Source: Anaerolineales bacterium (lineage in GTDB: Bacteria > Chloroflexota > Anaerolineae > Aggregatilineales > UBA2796). From it: a DNA stretch of 64,000 nt. Both the position numbers and the translations under genes were made by a program. Each line of letters begins with the position of its first letter. Within the stretch, counting starts at the first letter, position 1. Shown in pieces: positions 51,155-59,027 of the stretch. Where the stretch lies: positions 1,426,001 through 1,490,000 of the forward strand of contig JABTTZ010000001.1 of assembly GCA_015075625.1 (NCBI GenBank). Direction: 5' to 3'. The notes below the pieces were generated by a model. The model saw only the letters and a list, made by a program, of their open reading frames with translations. It did not search any database and was not told the DNA's origin.

Positions 51155-52864
51155 TTAATCACCAGCGGGGGTGGGGACTGCCTCAGCGATGGTATCGCGC
51201 AAGGCGTCTACTCCCACCCGCACAACGAATTCACCGAATGATTCCGTCCCTTGTCGCCCATCTCGATAGGCAGTAAAGACAGGGCGCAAGGTTGGGGCGA
51301 TCTCCTCAAAGGGGACAAGATCACGAAAGACGGTGTTCAGGCGCGTATTTGCCGCAACGCCGCCTAAGAAAATCGTGTACTTGTTCAGCGAACGCCCGAC
51401 AATGCCCACCTCGGCAACATAGGGACGGGCGCACCCGTTTGGGCAGCCTGTCATACGAATGGTGATCGGATCGTCGGCAATGCCCACCTCGCTGAGGACG
51501 CCCTCAATTGCTGTCAGAAGGTCGGGAAGCGCTCGCTCTGCCTCGGCAATTGCCAGCCCGCAAGTGGGCAAGGCGGGGCAGGCGAGTCCGTGCCGGCGAA
51601 CGCCGGAGAGCGCCTCCACAAGCTGAATGCCGTGTGCGGTCAGGATCGCCGTGATCTCCGGGCGCAGGTCAGGGTGAATATCGGTGAGAAGGATGTTTTG
51701 CTGCGCGGTAAGCCGAACGGGGAGGCTAAAGCGCTCGATCACCGTCCGCAGACCGTCGCGGAGGCGGTACGCGCCATCGTTGTAAACGCGCCCACTCGCC
51801 ACCGGAATCCCTAAGAAGTAGCAGCCATCGCCTTGTTCGTGCCATCCCAGATGATCATCCACGCGGAAATCGGGCATGGGGCGCGGGGCATGGATGGTGA
51901 AGGGAACACGCCGTTGCAATTCTTCCCGAAACCATGCCACCCCGCGCTCGTGCAAGACATACTTTAGGCGGGCATGTTTGCGGTTTTCGCGGTCGCCAAA
52001 ATCGCGGTGGATGGTGACGATTGCCTTTACCACCTCAAGGGCATCTTGAGGGGCAACAAAGCCGATCACATCGGCAAGACGGGGAAAGGTTTCCTCGTTG
52101 TTGTGCGTCATCCCCATGCCGCCACCAGCAAGGACGTTAAAGCCGAGATGAACACCATCCTCATCAAAGAGCGCGACCAACCCAACATCTTGGGTGAAAA
52201 TATCGACGCAGTTATCACCCGGGAAGGCAACCGCCGCCTTAAATTTGCGGGGGAGGTAGGTTTTCCCATAGAGCGGTTCATCTTCGTCCTCGATGATTGC
52301 CTCGCCATCGATCCAAATTTGGTGGTATGCCCTCGTCTTGGGCAAAAGGGCATCGCTGAGCGTCGTGGCAAAAGCCTGCACGGTCTGGCGGGGGGCATCG
52401 CCGCTGGGGGCGGGACATGCCATCACATTGCGGACGACATCCCCACACGCCCCGAAGGTGGTCACCAACGCGCTGTTCAGGGCGCGGATCGTCTCGCGTA
52501 GTTCCCCTTTGATCACGCCGTGCAATTGGATCGCTTGGCGGGTGGTCAGGCGCAGCGTGCCGTTGCCATACTGCGTGGCAAGATCGTCATGGATCAGGTA
52601 CTGCGCCGCTGTTAACCCGCCGCCGGGGATTTTTGAACGAATCATGAAGGAAACTTGTTTTCCGTGGCGTTCGCTTTCGGTGGGTTTCTCTTTCCGAGCG
52701 TTCTTGCGGGCATCGCGGTCTTCTTGCTGGTACGACCCGTGAAACTTGATCAACTGCTTGCCCGCTTCGCTGAGGAACGCCTCCCCATTGGCAAATTCAT
52801 CCTCTAGCGAACCGCGCAACCCATGACTTTCCAGTTTGATCTGCTCAACATTCCCTTTGCTCAT
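51155..52864 (-). CDS. cysI: Sulfite (or nitrite) reductase, siroheme and 4Fe-4S haemoprotein
   Basis: 569 residues, the usual CysI length. Two ferredoxin-like repeats (HGKQVSFMIRSKIPGGGLTA, LRLTTRQAIQLHGVIKGEL) and the nitrite/sulfite reductase core are visible. The cluster and siroheme ligands are in GLACPALPTC (C-x5-C) and TGCPNGCARPY (C-x3-C). It carries out the six-electron reduction of sulfite to sulfide. No flavoprotein (CysJ) is adjacent, so electrons probably come from ferredoxin or an unlinked CysJ. It is the first gene of the minus-strand run cysI, chelatase, SUMT, hemA, hemC, which supplies its own cofactor. Confidence 0.94.
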   Translation of the reverse strand: MSKGNVEQIKLESHGLRGSLEDEFANGEAFLSEAGKQLIKFHGSYQQEDRDARKNARKEKPTESERHGKQVSFMIRSKIPGGGLTAAQYLIHDDLATQYGNGTLRLTTRQAIQLHGVIKGELRETIRALNSALVTTFGACGDVVRNVMACPAPSGDAPRQTVQAFATTLSDALLPKTRAYHQIWIDGEAIIEDEDEPLYGKTYLPRKFKAAVAFPGDNCVDIFTQDVGLVALFDEDGVHLGFNVLAGGGMGMTHNNEETFPRLADVIGFVAPQDALEVVKAIVTIHRDFGDRENRKHARLKYVLHERGVAWFREELQRRVPFTIHAPRPMPDFRVDDHLGWHEQGDGCYFLGIPVASGRVYNDGAYRLRDGLRTVIERFSLPVRLTAQQNILLTDIHPDLRPEITAILTAHGIQLVEALSGVRRHGLACPALPTCGLAIAEAERALPDLLTAIEGVLSEVGIADDPITIRMTGCPNGCARPYVAEVGIVGRSLNKYTIFLGGVAANTRLNTVFRDLVPFEEIAPTLRPVFTAYRDGRQGTESFGEFVVRVGVDALRDTIAEAVPTPAGD

Positions 52865-52929
52865 GATCCCTCCCTAGTATGCTCACCCTGCCCCCTGCCA
52901 CAGCCCAATTACCACAGCGAAAAGGGGGT

Positions 52930-52963
52930 AAAACAACAAAAAAGCCGACCTTGCGGGTCGGCT
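52930..52963 (-). terminator. Rho-independent terminator (possible attenuator) upstream of cysI
   Basis: On the minus strand the 8-base-pair hairpin with arms 52963-52956 and 52950-52943 (AGCCGACC/GGTCGGCT type, 5-base loop) is followed by TTTTTGTTGTTT. It ends minus-strand transcripts 66 bases before the cysI ATG. No gene on that strand lies upstream for several kilobases, so it either terminates a small RNA or works as a conditional attenuator in the cysI leader. Confidence 0.75.
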
Positions 52964-53228
52964 CTGTCTTAGCGTGCGGCAGCGCGTGAAGCGCTACTGG
53001 GCGTCAGACCGTCCCGGTATGGTATATGGCGCGTCACACATACACGCCGCACAGGGCGCAAAAGGCTGCCAACAGCACATTTTGGGGGACGGATACAACG
53101 TGTTCATCGAAACATCCAAAAAATTCTCAATGCACTACAAACTCTATCATGGTTGTCGGGAAAGATCAAGGATACCCTCGGTTGTCAATTTGCCTACAGC
53201 ATTTTTCAACGAGATTGACCCTCAGTGG

Positions 53229-53256
53229 TTGACAGCCCCGCTTATCACGATATACT
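53229..53256 (+). promoter_or_regulatory. Near-consensus sigma-70 promoter
   Basis: TTGACA (53229-53234), 16-base spacer, TATACT (53251-53256). Transcription would start near 53263, at the edge of the structured segment described next. No protein gene follows for over 600 bases. Confidence 0.7.
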
Positions 53257-53262
53257 TAGTGA

Positions 53263-53398
53263 TGGGCAGGCGGTGGCGATCAAGGGAAACGAACGACGCC
53301 CGTCCTTCTTGTAAGAAGGCTGGTTGCAGTCCAACCAGTGAGGGTACTGCAATAACGATAACGACAGGCGCAAGTTCAAATAGCCAGCCTTAGTAGTC
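53263..53398 (+). ncRNA. Candidate structured non-coding RNA
   Basis: The sequence after the strong promoter folds well. AAGGCTGG (53316-53323) pairs with CCAGCCTT (53384-53391), stacked directly on TTGCAGT (53324-53330) pairing with ACTGCAA (53346-53352). A competing hairpin CCTTCTT/AAGAAGG (53304-53319) shares the AAGG, so two exclusive folds exist. GTTCAAAT at 53374-53381 resembles a tRNA T-loop. It is not a tRNA, RNase P, SRP or tmRNA that I recognise. The closed-stem layout with a T-loop-like part recalls Y-RNAs, a weak comparison. No clear terminator follows. Confidence 0.45.
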
Positions 53399-53475
53399 CC
53401 TTGTTCACCTTCTCTCCTCAGATCGCCCTTTGAAGTACGGCGGGCAACACCCCCAATAGAGGGCTTGCCCGCAAC

Positions 53476-53594
53476 TAGGGTCTTGTTGACAGTGTAACCC
53501 TAGTGATCCCGCCGCTAAAGCAGCGGGCGCTCACGGGCGGCGCAGGGCGCAAGGCATGGCGCCCCTACGGGAATTACACCGTCAACAGACCCTA
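53476..53594. repeat. Complete MITE-like element with TAGGGTCT...AGACCCTA inverted ends
   Basis: 119 bases. The left end reads TAGGGTCTTGTTGACAGTGT and the right end (53574-53594) is its inverse with one gap and one mismatch. In between lies the hairpin CCCGCCGCTAAAGCAGCGGG (53508-53527) and GGGCGCAAGGCATGGCGCCC. No coding capacity. This is the clearest copy of the family scattered through the window. Confidence 0.8.
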
Positions 53595-53595
53595 G

Positions 53596-53700
53596 ACCTT
53601 ACGCCGTTCAATACATTTATCATGTATTCATCGAAAGTCGCCGGCTGAGGGGGCTTCCCTCTCAACCTCGTGATTTCCCTTTCCCCCACAAGGCTGAGCG
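53596..53700. repeat. Partial copy of the CTTACGCAGTTG repeat family
   Basis: Begins CCTTACGCCGTTCAAT, then GTATTCATCGAAAG, a GAGGGGGCTTCCCTCTC hairpin and TTTCCCCCACAAGG. The order matches the two copies at 29.5-29.95 kb but is more diverged and shorter. It directly abuts the preceding element. Confidence 0.6.
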
Positions 53701-53749
53701 GAATCCCCTCTATCCTTCGCCCTCCGAATCGAGGAATGATCCTCCACAC

Positions 53750-53797
53750 TTGACAACCCTCTTTAAAACTATCTATACTTATCGTTAAGCGCTTAAC
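53750..53797 (+). promoter_or_regulatory. LacI-family promoter and perfect operator
   Basis: TTGACA (53750-53755), 18-base spacer, TATACT (53774-53779), then GTTAAGCGCTTAAC (53784-53797), a perfect 14-base palindrome with the central CG typical of LacI-type sites. It covers the transcription start region, so the regulator very likely represses itself. Confidence 0.8.
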
Positions 53798-53878
53798 TGT
53801 ATGCTAATTCCGCTCAATATGACAAAAAAAGTGTCTATTGGCGCTGAATCGATATGTTTTATAAAGGATTTATGTTCT

Positions 53879-54943
53879 GTGGCGACCTTAAAAGAAGTTG
53901 CCCATCATGCCCATGTTTCGACGGCGACAGTCTCCAAAGTCCTGTCGAACACCCCCTACGTCAGCGCTGAGACGCGAGCGCGAGTGTTGCAGTCTGTGGA
54001 AGCGCTTGGCTATGTGCCAAACCTTGCGGCACGGGCGCTCTCCAAAGGGCATACCTATATGATCGGGGTCGTCTTTCCCTATAAAACCGATCACCTTTTT
54101 GGCGATCCGCACATTCTTTCCCTATTGGAAGGGATTGAGACGATTTGTGTGGAGATGGGCTACAACATGCTGCTCAGCACCCCACGCGCCCCCGTTGTGG
54201 AATCGATACAGTACCAGCGTTTGGTACAGGGCGGCTACCTCGAAGGCTTAATCACCCTCGAAACGCTCCCCGGCACCCCGGTTAGCAGCCTTCCCGAACA
54301 GCACGGCTATCCCTGGGTTGCCATTGGCTACCACTCGGCAAAGAACAACCTGAACACCATTCACACCGATGACCGCAGCGGGGCGCGGGCGATTGCCCAG
54401 TATCTGATCCAGCTTGGGCACCGCGACATTGGGGTGATCAGCGTTCACGCTGATGCACTTACGGCGACGGAACAACGGATTGCCGGCTACCGTGAAGCAT
54501 TTAACGCTGCCGGCTTGGTCTTTGACCGCGCCCCCTTAGAGTACGGCAACTTTACGGTGGAAAGTGGTTACCAAGCGACAGATCGTCTGCTTGCCGCAGT
54601 CCCTCGCCCAACGGCGATTTTGTGCCTGAATGATCGCATGGCGATGGGCGCTATTCAACGGGCGTGGGCGGCGGGGCTGCGCGTGCCGGAAGATTTGAGC
54701 GTCGTTGGCTTCGATGACATTCCCAATGCCTCGTTCTTTACCCCCGCCCTGACGACAGTTCGCCAGCCCGCCTATGAGATGGGCGAACGTGCCGCCCGAA
54801 TGCTCTTTGAAATCATGGCGCACAAGGCATCGCGGCTGCGCCGAAAGACCCCAAGCCGCGAGGGGTTTTCGCCCATTGTTTTTCCTTCTGAACTCATTGT
54901 GCGCGGGTCGGCGACAAGACCACCCTACGCAGACTACGAATGA
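53879..54943 (+). CDS. LacI-family transcriptional regulator
   Basis: 354 residues from a GTG at 53879 with AAAGGA ten bases upstream; this puts the LacI helix-turn-helix ([20 protein letters not shown]) at the very N terminus as in the family. The hinge helix is in [10 protein letters not shown]. The periplasmic-binding-protein-like sensor domain (about 60-340) contains [37 protein letters not shown] and [20 protein letters not shown]. It should bind a sugar and release a 14-base palindrome just upstream. The next genes (sugar ABC transporter, GH42) are its likely regulon, though no second copy of the operator was found before 55059. Confidence 0.93.
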   Translation: MATLKEVAHHAHVSTATVSKVLSNTPYVSAETRARVLQSVEALGYVPNLAARALSKGHTYMIGVVFPYKTDHLFGDPHILSLLEGIETICVEMGYNMLLSTPRAPVVESIQYQRLVQGGYLEGLITLETLPGTPVSSLPEQHGYPWVAIGYHSAKNNLNTIHTDDRSGARAIAQYLIQLGHRDIGVISVHADALTATEQRIAGYREAFNAAGLVFDRAPLEYGNFTVESGYQATDRLLAAVPRPTAILCLNDRMAMGAIQRAWAAGLRVPEDLSVVGFDDIPNASFFTPALTTVRQPAYEMGERAARMLFEIMAHKASRLRRKTPSREGFSPIVFPSELIVRGSATRPPYADYE

Positions 54944-55058
54944 GGCAGCTTACGTTCAGCATAAAGGAGGTGGTGGTCGATAGAGGAATTTTCGGCAAGG
55001 TTAAGTACATCCGTTCCGTATCTTTTACGTTCTGTGTCTGTGGAGGAGATTTGTACTC

Positions 55059-56360
55059 ATGTCTAAAAAACTCTTGACCCTTATGGTGGTCATGGCGTTG
55101 ATAGTGGTTGGCTTTGCGGCGGCAACACGCCCCGCACCGGTGATTGCCCAAGCGGGCGAAGTGACCTTTAATTCCAATGCTTCCGACCCAACCCCCCGCG
55201 CTTTTATGGAAAAGATTGTCGGATTGTGGAACGAACAAAATCCTGATAGCCCCGTAACCTTGAACACGATCAACCACGAGGATTTTAAGCAGGCGATCCG
55301 CACCTACTTGTTGGCAAGCCCCGCCCCCGATGTGCTGACGTGGTTTGCGGGCAACCGCGCCGCGTTCTTCATTCAACGTGGGCTGATTGCCGACTTTGCC
55401 GATGTATGGGAGAGCGAAGGGTGGGATGATGTCTATCCCGCCGGCTTCAAGGCGCTTGCCAGCTACGAAGACAAACCCTACTTCCTGCCGAGCAACTACT
55501 ACTGGTGGGCGCTCTACTTCCGTTCCTCTATCCTGAAGGATGCCGGGTTGGAAGCCCCCCAAACATGGGAAGACCTGATGACTGCCTGCAAGACCCTCAA
55601 CGAGAAGGGCATTACCCCCATCGCCATTGGGACGAAGGGTCCGTGGACGGCAGCCGCATGGTTCGACTACATCAACATGCGCCTGAATGGTCCTGAATTC
55701 CATGTCAACCTAATGCAGCTTAAAGAGAGCTACACCGACCCCCGCGTGAAGGCAACCTTCATGAAGTGGAAGGAACTCTTTGATAACAAGTGCATTATGG
55801 AAAACAGCGCTGCGTTGGACTGGAACGAAGCCGTGACGCCGTTCGTTCAGGGCAAGGCTGCCATGTACCTCATGGGTGGGTTCATCACCGATACGTATAA
55901 TGGCGCAGCCGCAGGGACAGCCGCCGAGGGCGACCTCGACTTCACCCGCTTCCCGATCATCGACCCGGCAATGCCCATTGGTGAAGACGCCCCGACGGAT
56001 GGATACTTCATCGCCGCCAAAGCCGCCAACCTTGAAGGGGCAAAGGCGTTCTTGGCATTCTTGGGCAGCAAGGAAATCGTCCAGTTGGGTGTTGACGAGA
56101 TGGATCGTCTCCCCACCCGTACCGATGTCAGCACCGAAAAGTTCAACGATGCCCAAAAGAAGGGTATCGAGTTGATCCAGGCGGCGGATTACGTGGCGCA
56201 GTTCTATGACCGTGACACCACCCCCGAAATGGCAGAGAAGGGCTTGAATGCTTTTGCCTCGTTCTTTGCTGATCCGTCGGAAGCAAACATCGACAAACTG
56301 TTGGCAGAGTTGGAAGAAACCCGCGCTCGCCTCCACGAAGAGGAAATGAAGAGCGAATAA
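55059..56360 (+). CDS. Extracellular solute-binding protein of a carbohydrate ABC transporter
   Basis: 433 residues, family 1 solute-binding protein (MalE/MsmE type). A signal peptide (KLLTLMVVMALIVVGFAAA) ends near VIAQA; there is no lipobox Cys. Typical segments are VGLWNEQNPDSPVTLNTIN, YLLASPAPDVLTWFAGNRAA, YFLPSNYYWWALYFR and NEKGITPIAIGTKGPWTAA. FVQGKAAMYLMGGF is the family signature. It captures an oligosaccharide for the two permeases downstream. AGGAGA precedes the ATG. The GH42 enzyme at the end of the locus suggests a beta-galactoside or galactan fragment. Confidence 0.93.
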   Translation: MSKKLLTLMVVMALIVVGFAAATRPAPVIAQAGEVTFNSNASDPTPRAFMEKIVGLWNEQNPDSPVTLNTINHEDFKQAIRTYLLASPAPDVLTWFAGNRAAFFIQRGLIADFADVWESEGWDDVYPAGFKALASYEDKPYFLPSNYYWWALYFRSSILKDAGLEAPQTWEDLMTACKTLNEKGITPIAIGTKGPWTAAAWFDYINMRLNGPEFHVNLMQLKESYTDPRVKATFMKWKELFDNKCIMENSAALDWNEAVTPFVQGKAAMYLMGGFITDTYNGAAAGTAAEGDLDFTRFPIIDPAMPIGEDAPTDGYFIAAKAANLEGAKAFLAFLGSKEIVQLGVDEMDRLPTRTDVSTEKFNDAQKKGIELIQAADYVAQFYDRDTTPEMAEKGLNAFASFFADPSEANIDKLLAELEETRARLHEEEMKSE

Positions 56361-56569
56361 TCGACCAACCGCCTTATAGCCCGGCATGGGATCATACCGG
56401 GCTGAAAGCAGCCACCCCCTTCGGGATTCGCCCTAAAGGGGGACTGCTTTCAGCGCGAGGGCTTGCCCCCCGTCGCTGGCACACACAGGGGGGTGAAGGG
56501 TGTAGAACGCTGCGCCTTTCATCCTTCCTCAAATGAATTTCTTTCGATGCTATTCAGAGGGGATTCGGC
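56361..56569. repeat. Spacer with strong hairpins after the binding-protein gene
   Basis: AGCCCGGCATGGGATCATACCGGGCT (56379-56404, given as two arms AGCCCGGYAT type) and GCTGAAAGCAG...CTGCTTTCAGC (about 56402-56456) form nested stems. Hairpins at this point between a binding protein and its permeases commonly protect the upstream message and lower permease expression. No gene seen. Confidence 0.5.
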
Positions 56570-58018
56570 ATGGGCATAAATAATCGTGTCTCTATTGCAG
56601 CGGCGGTGGTTAGTTTTTGTTCCTTGCTGGTGATTGGTACGTTCTTAATCATCATTCGCGCCGTGCCGTTTCCCTTTTTATTGCTCATTGCCGGCTTGGG
56701 GGCGGCGTTTGCTGGCGGGCTTATCCTGCGCGTCATCGACGCTGGCAGCCGCCCTCAGGCATTTAATCTGATCACCTTCCTGTGCTTGCTCGTCCCGCCG
56801 CTCGCTTTTGCAGTAAATCATCCGCGCCGGCGGGCGCTGAACATGGCGTTTTTCCTCGTCCCGCTCGTCTTGTTTGCGGGGTTGCTCACGCTACGGTTGG
56901 CAATGCCTCCCCTTCTGTCTGTGATGACACCCACCGCCCCAGTAGAAGATGCCACCCGCGTTGGGGATCCGGCGTATGATGCTGCTTTTAGGGCGGAACG
57001 CACCGAATACATCCGCAGCCGCAGCGGGCTGGTTCGCCATATGAACACCGCCTACGGCTTTATTCAGACCATCTTCGAGACGCCGCTGCAAACGGTTGCC
57101 CTGTTTTATATCTTCTATCTCGTGACCATCTTTGCCACATGGGCAGCGCCGCCCTTTTTGTTTTTGGGTGTGCCGCTCACGCTCTATTCCACATGGGTCA
57201 TTTACCCCATGGTGGCGACGATCCTCCTCGGTACAACGAATTGGGATTCGATCACGCCCATCAACCAAGTGCAGTTGTTCAGCTACGACAACATGGCACG
57301 CTTGTTTAGCGATAACATGTTCAAAAACGCTTTCCTGAATAATCTGAAATGGTTGGCGTTCTTCCTCCTCGTCCCCACTGTGATGGGCTTGGCGATGGCG
57401 ATGATCTTCAACAACAAATTCCCCGGCAATCGTGTTTTCAAAATGGCGTTTTTTGCCCCGCTGGTCATTTCCCCGGTGGTGGTGGCAAAAATCTGGGAGG
57501 CGATGTACCGTCCCGATACGGGGCTGATCAATTCCGTCCTAAATACAATCACGGGCATTCCGATCAAAGATTTACCCGGGTGGATGGCAGACCCCAATTT
57601 AGTCTTGTGGTGCATCATCGTCGCCGCCGCTTGGCGGCAGGTTGGCTATGTGATGATCCTCTACTTGGCGGGGTTGAAAAGCCTTGATTCAACCCTCTTA
57701 GAGGCGGCAACGGTAGACGGGGCGAACCGCTGGCAGCAGTTTTGGAATGTCATTTTCCCGCTTTTGGGTCCGGTGACCGTCGTCGTGTTGGTCATCTCCG
57801 TCATTGACTCCCTGCGGGCGTTTGAACTCGTCGCCATTACGACGAATGGACAACCCGGCGGCGCCAGTCAGGTCATTGCCAATTACATGTATATCGAAGC
57901 CTTCAATAACTACAACATGGGCTATGCCAGCGCAACGGCGGTGGTGCTGTTGGGGATTATGCTCGTCTTTATCATTCCTTACCTGATTCGCACCGCCCGC
58001 ACCGAGTTGGAATATTAA
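56570..58018 (+). CDS. Carbohydrate ABC transporter permease (MalF-like)
   Basis: 482 residues, longer than the usual 290-320 because of an N-terminal region with four extra hydrophobic helices (about 1-125), similar in spirit to MalF. The core has six helices and the permease EAA loop EAATVDGANRWQQFWNVIFP, which contacts the ATPase. It pairs with the next gene, whose start lies 18 bases downstream. The ATP-binding subunit is missing from the locus, so a shared MsmK/UgpC-type ATPase elsewhere is expected. Confidence 0.92.
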   Translation: MGINNRVSIAAAVVSFCSLLVIGTFLIIIRAVPFPFLLLIAGLGAAFAGGLILRVIDAGSRPQAFNLITFLCLLVPPLAFAVNHPRRRALNMAFFLVPLVLFAGLLTLRLAMPPLLSVMTPTAPVEDATRVGDPAYDAAFRAERTEYIRSRSGLVRHMNTAYGFIQTIFETPLQTVALFYIFYLVTIFATWAAPPFLFLGVPLTLYSTWVIYPMVATILLGTTNWDSITPINQVQLFSYDNMARLFSDNMFKNAFLNNLKWLAFFLLVPTVMGLAMAMIFNNKFPGNRVFKMAFFAPLVISPVVVAKIWEAMYRPDTGLINSVLNTITGIPIKDLPGWMADPNLVLWCIIVAAAWRQVGYVMILYLAGLKSLDSTLLEAATVDGANRWQQFWNVIFPLLGPVTVVVLVISVIDSLRAFELVAITTNGQPGGASQVIANYMYIEAFNNYNMGYASATAVVLLGIMLVFIIPYLIRTARTELEY

Positions 58019-58036
58019 GGAAGGGGACACCTTACC

Positions 58037-58927
58037 ATGACGATCAACAATCCACCTCTTACCGCTGCTGCCGCTTTGCCAGCCGTCCCCGTCCAAAGGA
58101 TGCGCCGCCGCCAGATCAGCCCCCTGATGCTCATCGGCTTGACCATCTTCACGCTGCTCTGGCTTGTCCCCATCTTCAGCGCTCTCTACACCGCTGTGCG
58201 AACTCAAGGCGATCTGACGGCGAATGGTTTTTTCTCCCTCCCGCGTGAATTGAAACTGACCGAAAATTTCATGACCGCGTGGTCAACAGGCAAGATCAAT
58301 GTCTACTTGAAGAACAGCTTCATCATCACCGTTCCCGCCCTCATCGGGATGTTAGGGTTGTCCTCTCTGGCGGCGTTTGCCCTTGCCCGTTACAAGTTTC
58401 GGGGCAACTTGCTGATCTACTTTATGTTTGTGGTAGGGACGATGCTCCCCTACCAAATTTTGATGATCCCCGTCTTTTACCTTACCCAACAGGTTGGCTT
58501 ATACGACCAATATGGGGCGGTGATCGCCATTCACGTTGCCTTCCAATTGGGGTTCTGCACGTTCGTCTTGCGTAATTTTATGCGCACTGTGCCGGGCGAA
58601 ATCCTAGAGGCAGCCCGAATGGACGGCGCAGGTGAGTTCCGCCTTTACTACCAGATCATGATGCCCCTCAGCCTTCCGGCGTTGGCAGCGTTGGGGACGC
58701 TTGAGTTCACCTGGATTTTCAACGATTATCTGTGGGCGATTGTCTTGTTCAAAGACGCCAATAAATATCCGGCAACAGCGGGAGTCAATGCCCTTAAGGG
58801 GCAGTTCATCACCGATTGGCCCATCCTGATTGCGGGCTCACTTATTGCCACAATCCCCACAGTATTTGTATTCACATTCCTTCAGCGGTACTTTATTCAA
58901 GGGCTGACGCTCGGTTCGGGGAAGTAA
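58037..58927 (+). CDS. Carbohydrate ABC transporter permease (MalG-like)
   Basis: 296 residues with six membrane helices, standard length. The EAA loop reads EAARMDGAGEFRLYYQIMMP. Other family segments are KNSFIITVPALIGMLGLSSLAAFAL (in parts) and LRNFMRTVPGEILEAAR. GGAAGGGG-type sequence upstream serves as the ribosome site. With the MalF-like protein it forms the heterodimeric channel for the sugar bound by the upstream solute-binding protein. Confidence 0.93.
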   Translation: MTINNPPLTAAAALPAVPVQRMRRRQISPLMLIGLTIFTLLWLVPIFSALYTAVRTQGDLTANGFFSLPRELKLTENFMTAWSTGKINVYLKNSFIITVPALIGMLGLSSLAAFALARYKFRGNLLIYFMFVVGTMLPYQILMIPVFYLTQQVGLYDQYGAVIAIHVAFQLGFCTFVLRNFMRTVPGEILEAARMDGAGEFRLYYQIMMPLSLPALAALGTLEFTWIFNDYLWAIVLFKDANKYPATAGVNALKGQFITDWPILIAGSLIATIPTVFVFTFLQRYFIQGLTLGSGK

Positions 58928-59027
58928 TTCCCCTGCGCTTTCTTTTTCTCGCTCCGGTGAGGGAGAGAGATTGAATTTTGCGGGCGACAGCACGAGAAAC
59001 AGGACAGCACAACATGGGAGGCGTGAC

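Noticed and set aside
52974-53393. 139-codon + strand frame over the cysI leader and the candidate RNA
   Set aside because: Composition is not protein-like, no ribosome site, and it runs through the promoter and stems described for the RNA.
54894-55703. Minus-strand 269-codon frame across the LacI gene end and the solute-binding protein
   Set aside because: Shadow of the binding-protein gene, which has a signal peptide and family motifs.
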